Source: Acinetobacter baumannii (GTDB lineage: Bacteria > Pseudomonadota > Gammaproteobacteria > Pseudomonadales > Moraxellaceae). From it: a DNA stretch of 64,000 bases. The stretch covers positions 1 through 64,000 of the forward strand of contig NZ_JADVOP010000012.1 in NCBI RefSeq assembly GCF_016508585.1, in the 5' to 3' direction. The position numbers were made by a program, and so were the translations under genes. Each line of letters opens with the position of its first letter. The stretch's first letter is position 1. This document shows, piece by piece, positions 54,541 through 63,666 of the stretch. The notes below the pieces were generated by a model, which saw nothing but the letters and a program-made list of their open reading frames with translations, searched no databases and had not been told where the DNA came from.

Positions 54541-54577
54541 AACATAAAGAAATGACTGGATGTCATTTCTTTATGTT
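54541..54577 (+). terminator. Long hairpin after rsmI
   Basis: AACATAAAGAAATGAC and GTCATTTCTTTATGTT pair perfectly for 16 bp around TGGAT, 17 bp after the rsmI stop. No long T-run follows, so it may also act as an mRNA 3' stabiliser. Confidence 0.75.
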
Positions 54578-54688
54578 GATAACACTTATTTTTATCACTT
54601 CGATATTACAACCCACATTATCCTAGGTTGAATCATTCAACCGAATACCCTAAATCAAATCAGCATTCCATAATCGACCGTCTAAAGT

Positions 54689-54714
54689 CATTAAAAAAGC
54701 ACCTGTCGGTGCTT
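54689..54714 (-). terminator. Terminator of the SutA-like gene
   Basis: AAAGCACC and GGTGCTTT form a stem followed by TTTTTTAA on the minus strand, just after the stop at 54720. Confidence 0.85.
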
Positions 54715-54719
54715 TGAAA

Positions 54720-54971
54720 TCAATCTTTTGCAGATTCATCAGGAGGAACTTCAGTGATTTTTCCACCCCGCGCTAAAAATGCAGCGATTTCGTCTTCCAA
54801 TGCTTCACGTTGTCTTTTTTTCGCAGTTACTGTGAGTGTTTCAGCTTCAGCCAAGTCTGTATCAGAGACTGTAGAATCGCTTGCAGCAGCACCTTTTTCT
54901 GCTGCTTGAGCTTCATCGTCGTCTACCGCTTGGTCTTCTGAACTATCATCATAATCATTTGTATCTGTCAT
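54720..54971 (-). CDS. Acidic SutA-like protein
   Basis: The 83-residue protein has a very acidic, disordered N-terminal half (about 1-45, rich in Asp, Glu and Ala). A helix rich in Lys, Arg and Glu (AKKRQREALEDEIAAFLARG) and the segment GGKITEVPPDE follow. The last part resembles the conserved EFLSRGGKVQEV end of Pseudomonas SutA, a small RNA-polymerase-binding regulator active in slow growth. The similarity is short, so the role is tentative. Monocistronic. Confidence 0.6.
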   Translation of the reverse strand: MTDTNDYDDSSEDQAVDDDEAQAAEKGAAASDSTVSDTDLAEAETLTVTAKKRQREALEDEIAAFLARGGKITEVPPDESAKD

Positions 54972-55142
54972 CTTGAACTCCCCATCAATGACGTCAATTT
55001 ACCATTAAAAAATGGTGATGTTTTACAGAGAAATGTACCAATCTCTAACGCATTCGACTAGTCTCTAGACACATAAAATCGTGTTTTTTTTCATCAAATT
55101 CGTAATATTGTTTAAGCGATTGTTTAAAAAATATCTGTCTGT

Positions 55143-56384
55143 TCACGAAATGGCATATTGCGTGCTTTTTAACGTTTCTAATCCGTTGGCTTTTGCTAAA
55201 AACTGATCTTTAAAAAAGGCAGTGTTCTCTACTTGTTTCAGACCAAAATTGCGTGCCCAGACTACGGGGAACATTTCAGCAGTTTCCAGGAAACCAAGCA
55301 TAGACATACTATGCATCATGGCATCATTCTGTCCTTTTCGCTTGTGTTCATAACGTTTTAAGGTCTGTTCCTGTGCCCATACCCCACGTTTTTTATCTTT
55401 TAATAAGACATCACACAACACTGCCGCATCCAAACAACCAATATTCACTCCCTGCCCAGCCAATGGATGAATGACATGTGCAGCATCACCAATCAATGCC
55501 AATCCATCTTTGACATAGCGCTGCGCAGCACGAGCCTTGAGGGGAAATTTTGCACGCGGGGTTGCTTCGATTATTTCACCCAACATGTGATGGCTTTCAC
55601 GAGTCAGAAGTTGACAGAAAGCTGAATCATTCAAACGGGCATATTCATCAGCATAATCATCGGGTAAGGTCCAGACGATTGAAATCCAATGCTCGGCTTG
55701 TTCAGGATTCAAACTCGCCATGGGTAAAAATGCCAAAGGACCTGTTGGATGGAAAATTTGACGAGCCACATAACGGTGTGGTTGTACGGTACGAATCGCA
55801 CATGTCAAACCGGCTTGCTGATAGTCAAGGATATCGTAGTCAATAAAAGCTTGCTCACGCACAAATGAATTTGCTCCATCCGCACCAATCACCAACTTAG
55901 TCTTTAACTGACTGCCATCTGCAAGATGAATCATCCAACCACCGACACTTTGTTCGACACGGACCACTTTCACTTGTGTTCGGTAGTCATGTAATTGTTC
56001 AAGCATTTTCTGCTGGATGGCGAGATTTAACAAACTGGGTTCAACCATTGAACCTAAGCTGTGTTCGTCTGTCGGAAAGTTTAAGGATTGTTGACCAAAA
56101 TTAATTTCCCCATAGCCATTTTTATTCCAGACTTGCATTCCCGTGTAGGGCATTTTACGAGCAATGTTATCCCAAACATTCACCGTTTTAAGTAAATGGA
56201 TGGTTGCTTGGCTCAGCGCCAAAACCCGTGGATTCGCTTGAGCCAAAACTTTTTGTTCATCTAAAATTGGCGCCGCATCTAATACGGTGGCTTGAACACC
56301 GCCTTGCGCCAAAAGTAATGCGGTTAACCCCCCCACAAGACCACCGCCAATAATAACGACATCCATGATATTTTGCTGTGTCAT
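55143..56384 (-). CDS. ubiI: UbiI/UbiF-type ubiquinone hydroxylase
   Basis: The 413-residue FAD monooxygenase has the Rossmann GGGLVGGLTALLLA, the DG motif GADGANSFVREQ, and the second FAD motif ALIGDAAHVIHPLAGQGVN. It belongs to the UbiH/UbiF/Coq6 family hydroxylating the ubiquinone ring. Which carbon it acts on (C5 for UbiI, C6 for UbiF) cannot be told. Its start overlaps the ubiH stop by 4 bp (ATGA), as in the ubiH-ubiI pair of E. coli. Confidence 0.88.
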   Translation of the reverse strand: MTQQNIMDVVIIGGGLVGGLTALLLAQGGVQATVLDAAPILDEQKVLAQANPRVLALSQATIHLLKTVNVWDNIARKMPYTGMQVWNKNGYGEINFGQQSLNFPTDEHSLGSMVEPSLLNLAIQQKMLEQLHDYRTQVKVVRVEQSVGGWMIHLADGSQLKTKLVIGADGANSFVREQAFIDYDILDYQQAGLTCAIRTVQPHRYVARQIFHPTGPLAFLPMASLNPEQAEHWISIVWTLPDDYADEYARLNDSAFCQLLTRESHHMLGEIIEATPRAKFPLKARAAQRYVKDGLALIGDAAHVIHPLAGQGVNIGCLDAAVLCDVLLKDKKRGVWAQEQTLKRYEHKRKGQNDAMMHSMSMLGFLETAEMFPVVWARNFGLKQVENTAFFKDQFLAKANGLETLKSTQYAIS

Positions 56385-57592
56385 GCTTTCAACCCCATTG
56401 CATAATTGGCAACCAAGGGTTTAATTCCTGGAATAACATCAAATGCAATCAATCCAGTATTACGTATTAATTTTAAAACCGCATTTTGATTGCTGAAGCC
56501 GCGCACAACCGAATCGCAGAATTTAATGACCCGCTGTTGATCTGTTAAACGGGCTTGTTCATATGCTTTCAACATTTCAGGCTCACCAATGTCATCAGAT
56601 TTGGCGATTTGTGCTGTGATATAACGCATCAATACATCAGCATCACGCATGCATAAATTAAACCCTTGCCCTGCTACGGGATGAATGGTATGTGCAGCAT
56701 TTCCCATCAAGATCACACGCCCAACCGCCTGTTTCTCTGCCAGTACTTGTGATAATGGGAAGCTAAAACGTTGACCTGTTTTTTGGAATTTACCTGCACG
56801 ATCACCATAAGTCTGCTGCAAGGCATCCAGAAAATGCTGATCATTCTCTTCACCTAACCACTCGCCCTCTGTTCCTTTTTTGACAGGCCACACCACTGAA
56901 CGGCGACATTCTCCAGGTAAAGGCAGTAATGCCAATGGACCTAAATGGCTGAAGCGCTCAAAGCCGACATGTTGATGTGGCTTTGAGGTCTGTACTGTAG
57001 TGACAATCGCGACTTGATCATAATCATGCACATCCACGCCTACGCCTAAAGCTTGGCGACAGAAAGAGTCTCTACCATCGGCAGCAATGACCAATTTGGA
57101 TTTGATTGAATGGGTATATTCTTCCCCACGACTTGCTTCAATATACACAAATTCATTGTCTTGTTTAAGGGAACGTACTTGTACACCGTCAATCAATTCA
57201 ATTAACGGTTGCTGACGCACCTGTGTCAGAAGAACTCGCCCAAGCCAAGCATTTTCAATCACCTGCCCGAAGCTTTCGACTTTTTCCTGATCTGCTTTTA
57301 AACGTGCTTTACCGAAACTGCCTTGTTCTGTGATATGCACTTCAAGGATCGGAGTTGCATGGTCTTGTAAAGCATTCCATAGACCGAGTTTTTGGTAGAT
57401 CTGCACAGTACGCCGTGAAAGTGCGGTATTTCTGGCATCAAAACTGGAGTGATAAGGTACAGCATTATTGTCATCATAATTTGGGTATTTCACAGCTTCT
57501 AAAAGCTTTACAGCAATATTCGCTTTCGCCAACATGAGTGCTAGACTCAACCCAACCATTCCACCGCCAACGATGATGACTTCTTGTTGCAT
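56381..57592 (-). CDS. ubiH: UbiH-type ubiquinone hydroxylase
   Basis: The 403-residue FAD monooxygenase has GGGMVGLSLALMLAKA, AADGRDSFCRQALG, the UbiH-typical FERFSHLGPLALLPLP, and GNAAHTIHPVAGQGFNLCMRD. It hydroxylates the benzoquinone ring (C1 in E. coli). It is the first gene of the ubiH-ubiI pair. pepP, its direct neighbour in E. coli, lies 1.5 kb upstream with a Sel1 gene between. Confidence 0.92.
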   Translation of the reverse strand: MQQEVIIVGGGMVGLSLALMLAKANIAVKLLEAVKYPNYDDNNAVPYHSSFDARNTALSRRTVQIYQKLGLWNALQDHATPILEVHITEQGSFGKARLKADQEKVESFGQVIENAWLGRVLLTQVRQQPLIELIDGVQVRSLKQDNEFVYIEASRGEEYTHSIKSKLVIAADGRDSFCRQALGVGVDVHDYDQVAIVTTVQTSKPHQHVGFERFSHLGPLALLPLPGECRRSVVWPVKKGTEGEWLGEENDQHFLDALQQTYGDRAGKFQKTGQRFSFPLSQVLAEKQAVGRVILMGNAAHTIHPVAGQGFNLCMRDADVLMRYITAQIAKSDDIGEPEMLKAYEQARLTDQQRVIKFCDSVVRGFSNQNAVLKLIRNTGLIAFDVIPGIKPLVANYAMGLKA

Positions 57593-57730
57593 GCTTTGAT
57601 CCTTTCTATACGTGATTCAGCTTGCTGAATACTTATAATCTTGATGAATTTTATCTTACATCAAGCGAGATTATTTTAATATTGAAATAGGAAATTGTTG
57701 CTTTGATTTGTACTGAATCAATACGTTATT

Positions 57731-57761
57731 AAAAAAATGGGGCAAACAAAAAACGCCCCAT
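57731..57761 (-). terminator. Terminator of the Sel1 gene
   Basis: ATGGGGC and GCCCCAT form a stem followed by seven T on the minus strand, directly after the Sel1 gene stop. Confidence 0.85.
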
Positions 57762-57777
57762 GCAAAACACAAAGAAA

Positions 57778-58947
57778 TTACTTGTTCAATTCATCCAAGC
57801 GTTTCTGTGCATCTTCATTAAAATGACTCGCTGCTTGGTAGTACCATCGCTTTGCCATTTTGATGTCCACCGCAAAACCTCGTCCATGCTCATACATTAA
57901 ACCCAGTTTATAAGGTGCAGCAGCATGTCTTAGTTTCGCTGCCTTACGATAAAGAATTGCCGCTTCTTCAAAACTGTGTTCCACCCCTTCACCCAATTCG
58001 TACATCTCCCCCAACACAGTCAGAGCATCGGCGTTTCCATCAGCTGCTGCTTTAGATATCCATGCCAAAGCGTGTTGGATGTCTTTTTTGATGCCTTTCC
58101 CTGTTTTAAAAAGTAACCCTAAATGAAGTTGCCCATAATGATCATTTTGATCAGCAGATTTTTGATACCAATATTGTGCTTTTTCAACATCTTGTTCAAC
58201 ACCATGCCCCTGCTCATACATCATGCCCAGTTGATTCTGAGCCACTGCATCGTCCTTTTCTGCCCGTTTTAAGACTCGGTTATAGGCTGGGATTTTGTTA
58301 TAATCAATTTTCAATGATTGCTTTACCTTGTAATCACAATCAATGATATCGAAACCCAAGAAATGTCCGAACATCTGCACCATCAGTACACGGGCTAATC
58401 CTGTGTGATACACCGTCTGTTTTTTTGAATTAATATAATAATATTTAAAGTAATTTTCATGATCATCAACATGCACTAATGAAAAATCAAGATCAGTTAG
58501 TTTTTCTTTCTTTGTCTTTCCATTTTCCACATATTCATGCTCATAATAGATTGAAAAATCAAGCCATTCCTTTTCAAAATCCTGCACCTCTCCTTCAAGA
58601 TACAAATCTTCATCTTCCTCCTGCAACATCCTTCTGACTTCTTGATTATTTTTATAAATCAGATAGCTGTAACTATCACAACTATCCACACATTCGAAAA
58701 AAATAAACCAATCACTAAAAGGCAAATCAACAAGTAATTCCTGCCATAGCTCAGGATGATTGTATGCTGAATAAAAAATATCGATATTATCAATAATTAC
58801 AAAGTTACCGTGTATCAGCTCGATTCGAATTGTGGTATCGCTTTCAATAATTTCATCTTCATTTTGCATCCATGTATAAACCACCGTTTTGATTTCTTGG
58901 ATGTCACCTTGGAATGGAAACACCATTCCAGTCATTCGAGTACCCAT
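57778..58947 (-). CDS. Sel1-repeat protein
   Basis: The protein of about 389 residues has an N-terminal region (about 1-215) of unknown fold, rich in Asp, Glu, Tyr and Phe. Four or five Sel1 repeats follow (about 225-385; AQNQLGMMYEQGHGVEQDVE, GQLHLGLLFKTGKGIKKDI, ALTVLGEMYELGEGV, APYKLGLMYEHGRGF). Sel1 repeats form a helical solenoid for protein binding. No signal peptide is seen. It has its own terminator and splits the pepP-ubiH neighbourhood. A start at 58968 is also open. Confidence 0.85.
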   Translation of the reverse strand: MGTRMTGMVFPFQGDIQEIKTVVYTWMQNEDEIIESDTTIRIELIHGNFVIIDNIDIFYSAYNHPELWQELLVDLPFSDWFIFFECVDSCDSYSYLIYKNNQEVRRMLQEEDEDLYLEGEVQDFEKEWLDFSIYYEHEYVENGKTKKEKLTDLDFSLVHVDDHENYFKYYYINSKKQTVYHTGLARVLMVQMFGHFLGFDIIDCDYKVKQSLKIDYNKIPAYNRVLKRAEKDDAVAQNQLGMMYEQGHGVEQDVEKAQYWYQKSADQNDHYGQLHLGLLFKTGKGIKKDIQHALAWISKAAADGNADALTVLGEMYELGEGVEHSFEEAAILYRKAAKLRHAAAPYKLGLMYEHGRGFAVDIKMAKRWYYQAASHFNEDAQKRLDELNK

Positions 58948-59034
58948 CGTTTTTATAATCTTAAGCAAACTATCAAAGCAGCATCATACCTGATCAAGAC
59001 CACAAAATGACTGCATGGATAAGCTTAGTTTCGT

Positions 59035-59070
59035 AAAAAAGAAGCGCAATATTCTCAAAATATTGCGCTT
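59035..59070 (-). terminator. Terminator of pepP
   Basis: AAGCGCAATATT and AATATTGCGCTT form a perfect 12-bp stem around CTCAA, followed on the minus strand by CTTTTTT. It lies about 50 bp after the pepP stop. Confidence 0.9.
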
Positions 59071-59120
59071 ATAGAAGCCATTTGAATGCAATGACTCCGT
59101 TACTCACCAAATTAAGGCTC

Positions 59121-60443
59121 TCAGTTTCGGGATGCCATCAAAGCTTCAATGTCTTCTATGGATTTCACCACATTCTTGGTCAACACCAAAGGTCCTTGTT
59201 CGGTGGCTACGACATCATCTTCAATTCGGATACCGATGCCACGCCATTTTTTCTCAACAGTTTCGTCATCTGGTGCGATATATAGACCCGGCTCTACTGT
59301 AACCACCATGCCGGGTTCATAGGTTCGCCATTGACCATTGTCATCTTTATAAGTACCAACATCATGTACATCCATACCGAGCCAATGCCCAGTACCATGC
59401 ATATAGAACTGACGATAACTTTCAGATTCAATAATTTGCTCAACATCCCCTTGCATAATTCCAAGATCAACCAAACCTTCAACCAGAATCCGTACTGCGA
59501 CCGTATGCGGTTCTTTATAGGAATTCCCAATTTGAATCGCTTCGATCGCTGCGATCTGAGCATCTAAAATGATTTGATATAAGACTTTCTGTTCAGGGCT
59601 AAATTTGCCATTCACAGGAAAAGTGCGCGTAATGTCCGAGGCATAACATTCATATTCACAGGCTGCATCAATCAATACCAAATCACCATCTTTCAAGGGT
59701 TGGTTATTTTCGACATAATGCAAAATACAGCCATTTTTACCACCGCCTACAATACTGTTATAGGCAGGTACGCAACCCTGTTGACCAAAGATATAATTCA
59801 ATTCGGCTTCTAAAGCATATTCCATCATGTCTGGATGAACACTTTGCATCGCACGTGTATGTGCATCTGCACTGATATTTGCTGCGATTTGCATCAGCTC
59901 AATTTCTTCGGCTGATTTATGCAAACGCATTTCATCCAAAATTTGGTCAAGCTGAATAATGTGTGCAGGTACACCAAAACCGCGACTGGATTCATGTGCC
60001 TTGGCAATCCAATGACTTATTTTGGCATCAAACTCTGCGCGTTGACCAACGCGATAGTACAGTTTTTGTTTATTTAAAATCTTGCTGATAATTTCCTCAT
60101 CAAGCAGATCAATAGCATATGCCTCATCTGCTTCATAAGCATCAATTGCACCATCAACTCCCGCGCGATAGCCATTCCAAATTTCCATTTCACGATTTCG
60201 TTCACGGCAAAATAGACTATAAACGTACATTTCACCGGTTTCATCTGTTTCGATTACAGCAACTGCTTGTGGTTCAGCAAAACCTGTCAGATAAAAAAAA
60301 CTACTGTCTGCACGAAACTTGTAGTCAGCATCTCTATTTCGCATGACTTCCGGACTGGTGGCGATAATTGCAATGCTATTGGGACCCATTTGTTCAGCGA
60401 GGCGGTCACGACGTTCCTGAAAATCTGCTTGAGTTAATTTCAT
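59121..60443 (-). CDS. pepP: Xaa-Pro aminopeptidase PepP
   Basis: The 440-residue enzyme removes N-terminal residues preceding proline. It has the AMP_N domain (about 1-135; FQERRDRLAEQMG) and the pita-bread catalytic domain with metal ligands: Asp in LIDAACEY and SDITRTFP, His in HGTGHWLGMDVHD, Glu in VTVEPGLYI and IRIEDDV. Length equals E. coli PepP. It ends at a strong terminator. Confidence 0.96.
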   Translation of the reverse strand: MKLTQADFQERRDRLAEQMGPNSIAIIATSPEVMRNRDADYKFRADSSFFYLTGFAEPQAVAVIETDETGEMYVYSLFCRERNREMEIWNGYRAGVDGAIDAYEADEAYAIDLLDEEIISKILNKQKLYYRVGQRAEFDAKISHWIAKAHESSRGFGVPAHIIQLDQILDEMRLHKSAEEIELMQIAANISADAHTRAMQSVHPDMMEYALEAELNYIFGQQGCVPAYNSIVGGGKNGCILHYVENNQPLKDGDLVLIDAACEYECYASDITRTFPVNGKFSPEQKVLYQIILDAQIAAIEAIQIGNSYKEPHTVAVRILVEGLVDLGIMQGDVEQIIESESYRQFYMHGTGHWLGMDVHDVGTYKDDNGQWRTYEPGMVVTVEPGLYIAPDDETVEKKWRGIGIRIEDDVVATEQGPLVLTKNVVKSIEDIEALMASRN

Positions 60444-60755
60444 TCTCTATTCAGCTTGCCTTTCAGTTCATTAAATCAGTTGGTGAATGTTTAACTTACA
60501 GTTTGCGCGGGTTAAATGTAAATACAGCTACAGCAATATTTAGCTATTTATCTTAAAACAAAAACAGCAATATTCTATTCAAGCAGATATGCAGACAGAC
60601 TTTAATCTCACCAGTTAAAGCGGCTTCACCTCAATACCAGAATAGATCAATATCCAATCATACAAAATGGCTGATCGCTCCCTCTAAGTTTTAGAGATCA
60701 ATACAATCAACCATTTCATTAAAATCTGGCAAGGCTTAATCTTGAACAAAAAATT
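60444..60755. other. Gap between ygfB and pepP
   Basis: In E. coli these genes are nearly contiguous; here 312 bp separate them. I find no gene or clear hairpin. The part next to pepP probably holds its promoter. Confidence 0.5.
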
Positions 60756-61388
60756 TTAACTTGGACGGTGTGGAGTAAACATTTCGACCACATTATTACT
60801 TTCAGATGAGTCAATCGCCTGCTTCATTTTGCTATGAAAATTTTGCAACAAAGGACTTTCTGAAACAGGCAGTTTTTTTCGCCCTACAGATAATGATACT
60901 GGAATCAAGCGAACAAACTCATATAATTCCTCATAGCTTGCTTCACCCTCTTCATCATCATCTGACTCATCAAATTCAACAGAGGCTACATCCTGCAAAC
61001 TTTCAATCAATTCTTGTTCGTCTGCACGAATATGACCGGAAGCCAAACCAAAACCTAAAACGACACCTGCACACCAGTCAGCCAAAGCTTGAACGCGTTC
61101 CGATAATAAATGTCCGTCGTCTGGAAGCATCGGAAGATAGTCCAAATCATCTTCTGCAAGTGCATGTGCGACATCTTCCGTTTCATCTGAGAGAATAGCC
61201 AGTGCTTCATCGTCTAATTTTGGAACATCCAACGTCGATAAAATTTGTAACCATTCATCTCGGGTTGGCACTTCGGTAACACAAACTATACCCGTTAATA
61301 AGCCATGTAACTCACTCGGGCTTGAAATTTCTTCAATCCCTTTAAAATTCTGGTTCCAATCTGACCAACCTGAAATATCGTCTTGCAT
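60756..61388 (-). CDS. ygfB: UPF0149 family protein YgfB
   Basis: The product of about 210 residues fits the YgfB/YecA family: ELHGLLTGIVCVTEVP (about 28-43), WCAGVVLGFGLASGH (about 108-122) and an acidic stretch (DESDDDEEGEASYEELYEF). A Pseudomonas YgfB modulates ampDh3 expression, but a general role is unknown. ATG at 61388 has GGATAA before it; a TTG start at 61400 is less likely. It is divergent from the coiled-coil/zapA genes with 64 bp between. Confidence 0.92.
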   Translation of the reverse strand: MQDDISGWSDWNQNFKGIEEISSPSELHGLLTGIVCVTEVPTRDEWLQILSTLDVPKLDDEALAILSDETEDVAHALAEDDLDYLPMLPDDGHLLSERVQALADWCAGVVLGFGLASGHIRADEQELIESLQDVASVEFDESDDDEEGEASYEELYEFVRLIPVSLSVGRKKLPVSESPLLQNFHSKMKQAIDSSESNNVVEMFTPHRPS

Positions 61389-61452
61389 TCGCTTATCCAA
61401 TCTCTATACTTCTGTATATATTACCTTTGATTGCAAATCTGTGCGACCCGTT

Positions 61453-62004
61453 ATGTTAGAACAATTACAGCGTCTACAAACGCATATTGGTGTTTTAAAA
61501 ACACGAATCGAAACTGTTGAGAAAGAAAATGCATCGCTGTTAAAAGAAAAAGATAACAGTGAAGAGCAGGCTCATGCCCAAATCAGCCATAAAAACAGCA
61601 TTATTACTCAAAAACAAGATGAAATTGATACGTTGACTGAACAGCTTGCTCAGTTGCAAAATCAATTTCAACAACTGAATACAGATGCCTCTTCTTTGGC
61701 TGAACGCTATAGCCGTTTAGAAAAAAGCTGTACAGATTTAAAAAATCGTTTTCAGGAAATTTTAGCTGAACGTAATGAATTACGTGTGGTAAAAGAGAAA
61801 ATGGCAAATGAACAGCGCCACCATTTACAGGATATTAAAAACCTGCAAGATGAGCGTGAACGTTTAATCCAAAAAAATGAACATGCAAAGACCAAAGTTG
61901 AAGCAATTATTCAACGTCTTTCTATTTTAGGCACTGAACAAGATCATCACGCGCAAGAAATCCAACAGCTTGCTCATCCGTCAGAATCTAATGAGGAAGT
62001 ATAA
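61453..62004 (+). CDS. Coiled-coil protein upstream of zapA
   Basis: The product of about 183 residues is a nearly continuous coiled coil (heptads from MLEQLQRLQTH through about residue 160), rich in Gln, Glu, Lys and Leu. Pseudomonads carry a much shorter ZapB/TIGR02449-like coiled-coil gene at this place, so it may be an enlarged analogue acting with ZapA at the Z-ring. It ends 2 bp before zapA, supporting co-translation. The GTG at 61441 is an alternative start. Confidence 0.8.
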   Translation: MLEQLQRLQTHIGVLKTRIETVEKENASLLKEKDNSEEQAHAQISHKNSIITQKQDEIDTLTEQLAQLQNQFQQLNTDASSLAERYSRLEKSCTDLKNRFQEILAERNELRVVKEKMANEQRHHLQDIKNLQDERERLIQKNEHAKTKVEAIIQRLSILGTEQDHHAQEIQQLAHPSESNEEV

Positions 62005-62006
62005 AT

Positions 62007-62291
62007 ATGTCTGAGCATGTAACGGTAGAATTACGATTAATTGAACAAACCTTCCGTTTGGGAACAACCACGGATAAGCGGCATGAATTAGAGCGTGCAG
62101 GTCAGCTATTAAATGATAAATTCCAAGAATTTCGCCGTAAAGCGCCCAACGTTGAACATAATAAGTTGGTGATCATGGTTGCATTGGAATTGATGCAGGA
62201 AGTGTTGAGTATGAATAAAACGTTACAAGAATACGCACAATGTGAACGTTTATTAGAAACAATGCTTGAAGATGTTGAAAAAGCGGGGTAA
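62007..62291 (+). CDS. zapA: Cell division protein ZapA
   Basis: The 94-residue protein has the ZapA fold: the beta-hairpin TVELRLIEQTFRL, then a long C-terminal helix (LVIMVALELMQEVLSMNKT). It cross-links FtsZ filaments at mid-cell. It starts 2 bp after the coiled-coil gene and is followed by 6S RNA, as in other gammaproteobacteria. Its stop codon lies in the loop of its terminator. Confidence 0.94.
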   Translation: MSEHVTVELRLIEQTFRLGTTTDKRHELERAGQLLNDKFQEFRRKAPNVEHNKLVIMVALELMQEVLSMNKTLQEYAQCERLLETMLEDVEKAG

Positions 62292-62304
62292 TCCGCTTTT
62301 TTTT
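62278..62304 (+). terminator. Terminator of zapA
   Basis: AAGCGG and CCGCTT, extended by A and T tracts, form a stem with eight T following. The hairpin includes the last codons of zapA. Confidence 0.85.
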
Positions 62305-62359
62305 CGTGCGGTTGATTCTTTTTTTTACTCTATATTTATAATTTGTGACCTTTGACGAT

Positions 62360-62387
62360 TTGCCACAAAGCTCAGATTATGTATACT
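62360..62387 (+). promoter_or_regulatory. Promoter of 6S RNA
   Basis: TTGCCA and TATACT are 16 bp apart. The -10 element ends 6 bp before the predicted 5' end of ssrS. Confidence 0.7.
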
Positions 62388-62393
62388 TAATAC

Positions 62394-62573
62394 AACTCTG
62401 GGGTGTTCGCCAGTACGTCTATTCCCCTGCCGATACTTAAACTTATGGATGTGTTCTGTATATTTTGAGTGTATGCCCACCGCGAGTGGGAAACCCAGTA
62501 AGTGTACGTCACGTCCACCTTGAACTCATCGGGTTCAGGGTAACGACCATGCAGCGGCATCACCGGAGTACTT
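62394..62573 (+). ncRNA. ssrS: 6S RNA
   Basis: The 180-nt sequence has the 6S signature. The 5' part ACTCTGGGGTGTTCGCC pairs with the 3' part GCATCACCGGAGT. The segments CCCCTGCCGATACT and CACCTTGAAC...GGGTTCAGGGT match E. coli 6S, and a large central bubble lies between. 6S RNA binds sigma-70 RNA polymerase in stationary phase. The location after zapA is conserved. The ends are accurate to a few bases. Confidence 0.92.
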
Positions 62574-62831
62574 TATTTAATTATAAAAATTAATGCTTAA
62601 ATTTATAATGCTGTTATGCCCATCTTTAGTCATCATTGTAGTGCCTTAAAAAAATTATCCCGAGCAGTTGTATTGCTTTCATCAGAGCGATTATTGATGT
62701 CATATTCAGTTCAGGCTTAAAGTCTTTGTGATTCAAATCAAATTTAATGAATAAATAAAACTGGATTCAAATTCCCAACAACCAAACTGTAATCACTCAG
62801 TAAAATCATTCTCCATATTTGATTCAAAAAA

Positions 62832-63020
62832 TTATTTTTTCTCATGAATTGTCTTCAAATCTGGTCTAATGTTGGCGAGATTATGCTGTAATTCAAAGAT
62901 GTGGCTTAAAGCTTTTCCTATCAGGAGAATATTTTCCCTAGGCTCTAGATCAGGGACTTCTTGAATCTTTTTTAGGATACTGCCCAATTTCAAAGCAATT
63001 TCACTCAAATCGGAATACAT
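62832..63020 (-). CDS. 62-aa helical protein, unrecognised
   Basis: The frame MYSDLSEIALKLGSIL... has protein-like composition, with amphipathic helices (LKKIQEV, LIGKALSHIFELQHNLANI) and a charged end. No signal, membrane segment or family is recognised. The ribosome binding site is not strong. It stands alone after 6S RNA. Confidence 0.5.
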   Translation of the reverse strand: MYSDLSEIALKLGSILKKIQEVPDLEPRENILLIGKALSHIFELQHNLANIRPDLKTIHEKK

Positions 63021-63234
63021 AGTTTCTCAGGTACTCATTTAAGATCTGTTGTTGAAAGATTGACGCTTCATCTATTGCCACAATAAATCAAGTTTTAAAG
63101 TATTGGTTCTGTCTTTCGGAAATCATGGGCGATGTTCAACAGATAAATTCACCGTTTTTCTGACAGTCGCTACCGTACAGATAAATCCAATCAGATGAAA
63201 TGTTGTTATAGTACTTAGAAAAATGACAAAGTAG

Positions 63235-63666
63235 ATGAATATAATGCTCATTCGCCTCGCCAATGAAGCCGATATCAAAGATTTAATCGCAATCGATAGT
63301 CTTGCCTCACAGGAACCTCAGCGCGTATTGCAAATTCACGCTTGGTGTACAGAAAGTACCTGCTTCCTCGCTGAGAAGGATGGAGAAATCATGGGCTATG
63401 GCGTATTAAATTACCATTTCTTTGGTTGTGGATTTATTGAAATGCTCATGGTGGGAGAGCGCTATCGTCGCTGTGGTACAGGACTTAATTTGCTGAATAC
63501 ATTAAAATCCAAATGCCAACATCCAAAGTTATTTACCACCACCAATCAGTCTAATTTTGCCATGCAACGCTTGTTGCTCAATTCTGGATTTATCAAGAGC
63601 GGTCAAATTGAAAATCTTGATGAGGGTGATCCAGAGTTAGTATTTTTTATTCCAATTCCTCAATAA
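63235..63666 (+). CDS. GNAT-family N-acetyltransferase
   Basis: The 143-residue protein is a single GNAT domain: IRLANEADIKDLIAID at the start, GYGVLNYHFFG and MLMVGERYRRCGTGLNLL (acetyl-CoA loop RRCGTG), then FAMQRLLLNSGFIKSG. It resembles RimI-like small acetyltransferases; the substrate is unknown. An ATG three codons later is an alternative start. No operon partner is visible. Confidence 0.85.
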   Translation: MNIMLIRLANEADIKDLIAIDSLASQEPQRVLQIHAWCTESTCFLAEKDGEIMGYGVLNYHFFGCGFIEMLMVGERYRRCGTGLNLLNTLKSKCQHPKLFTTTNQSNFAMQRLLLNSGFIKSGQIENLDEGDPELVFFIPIPQ

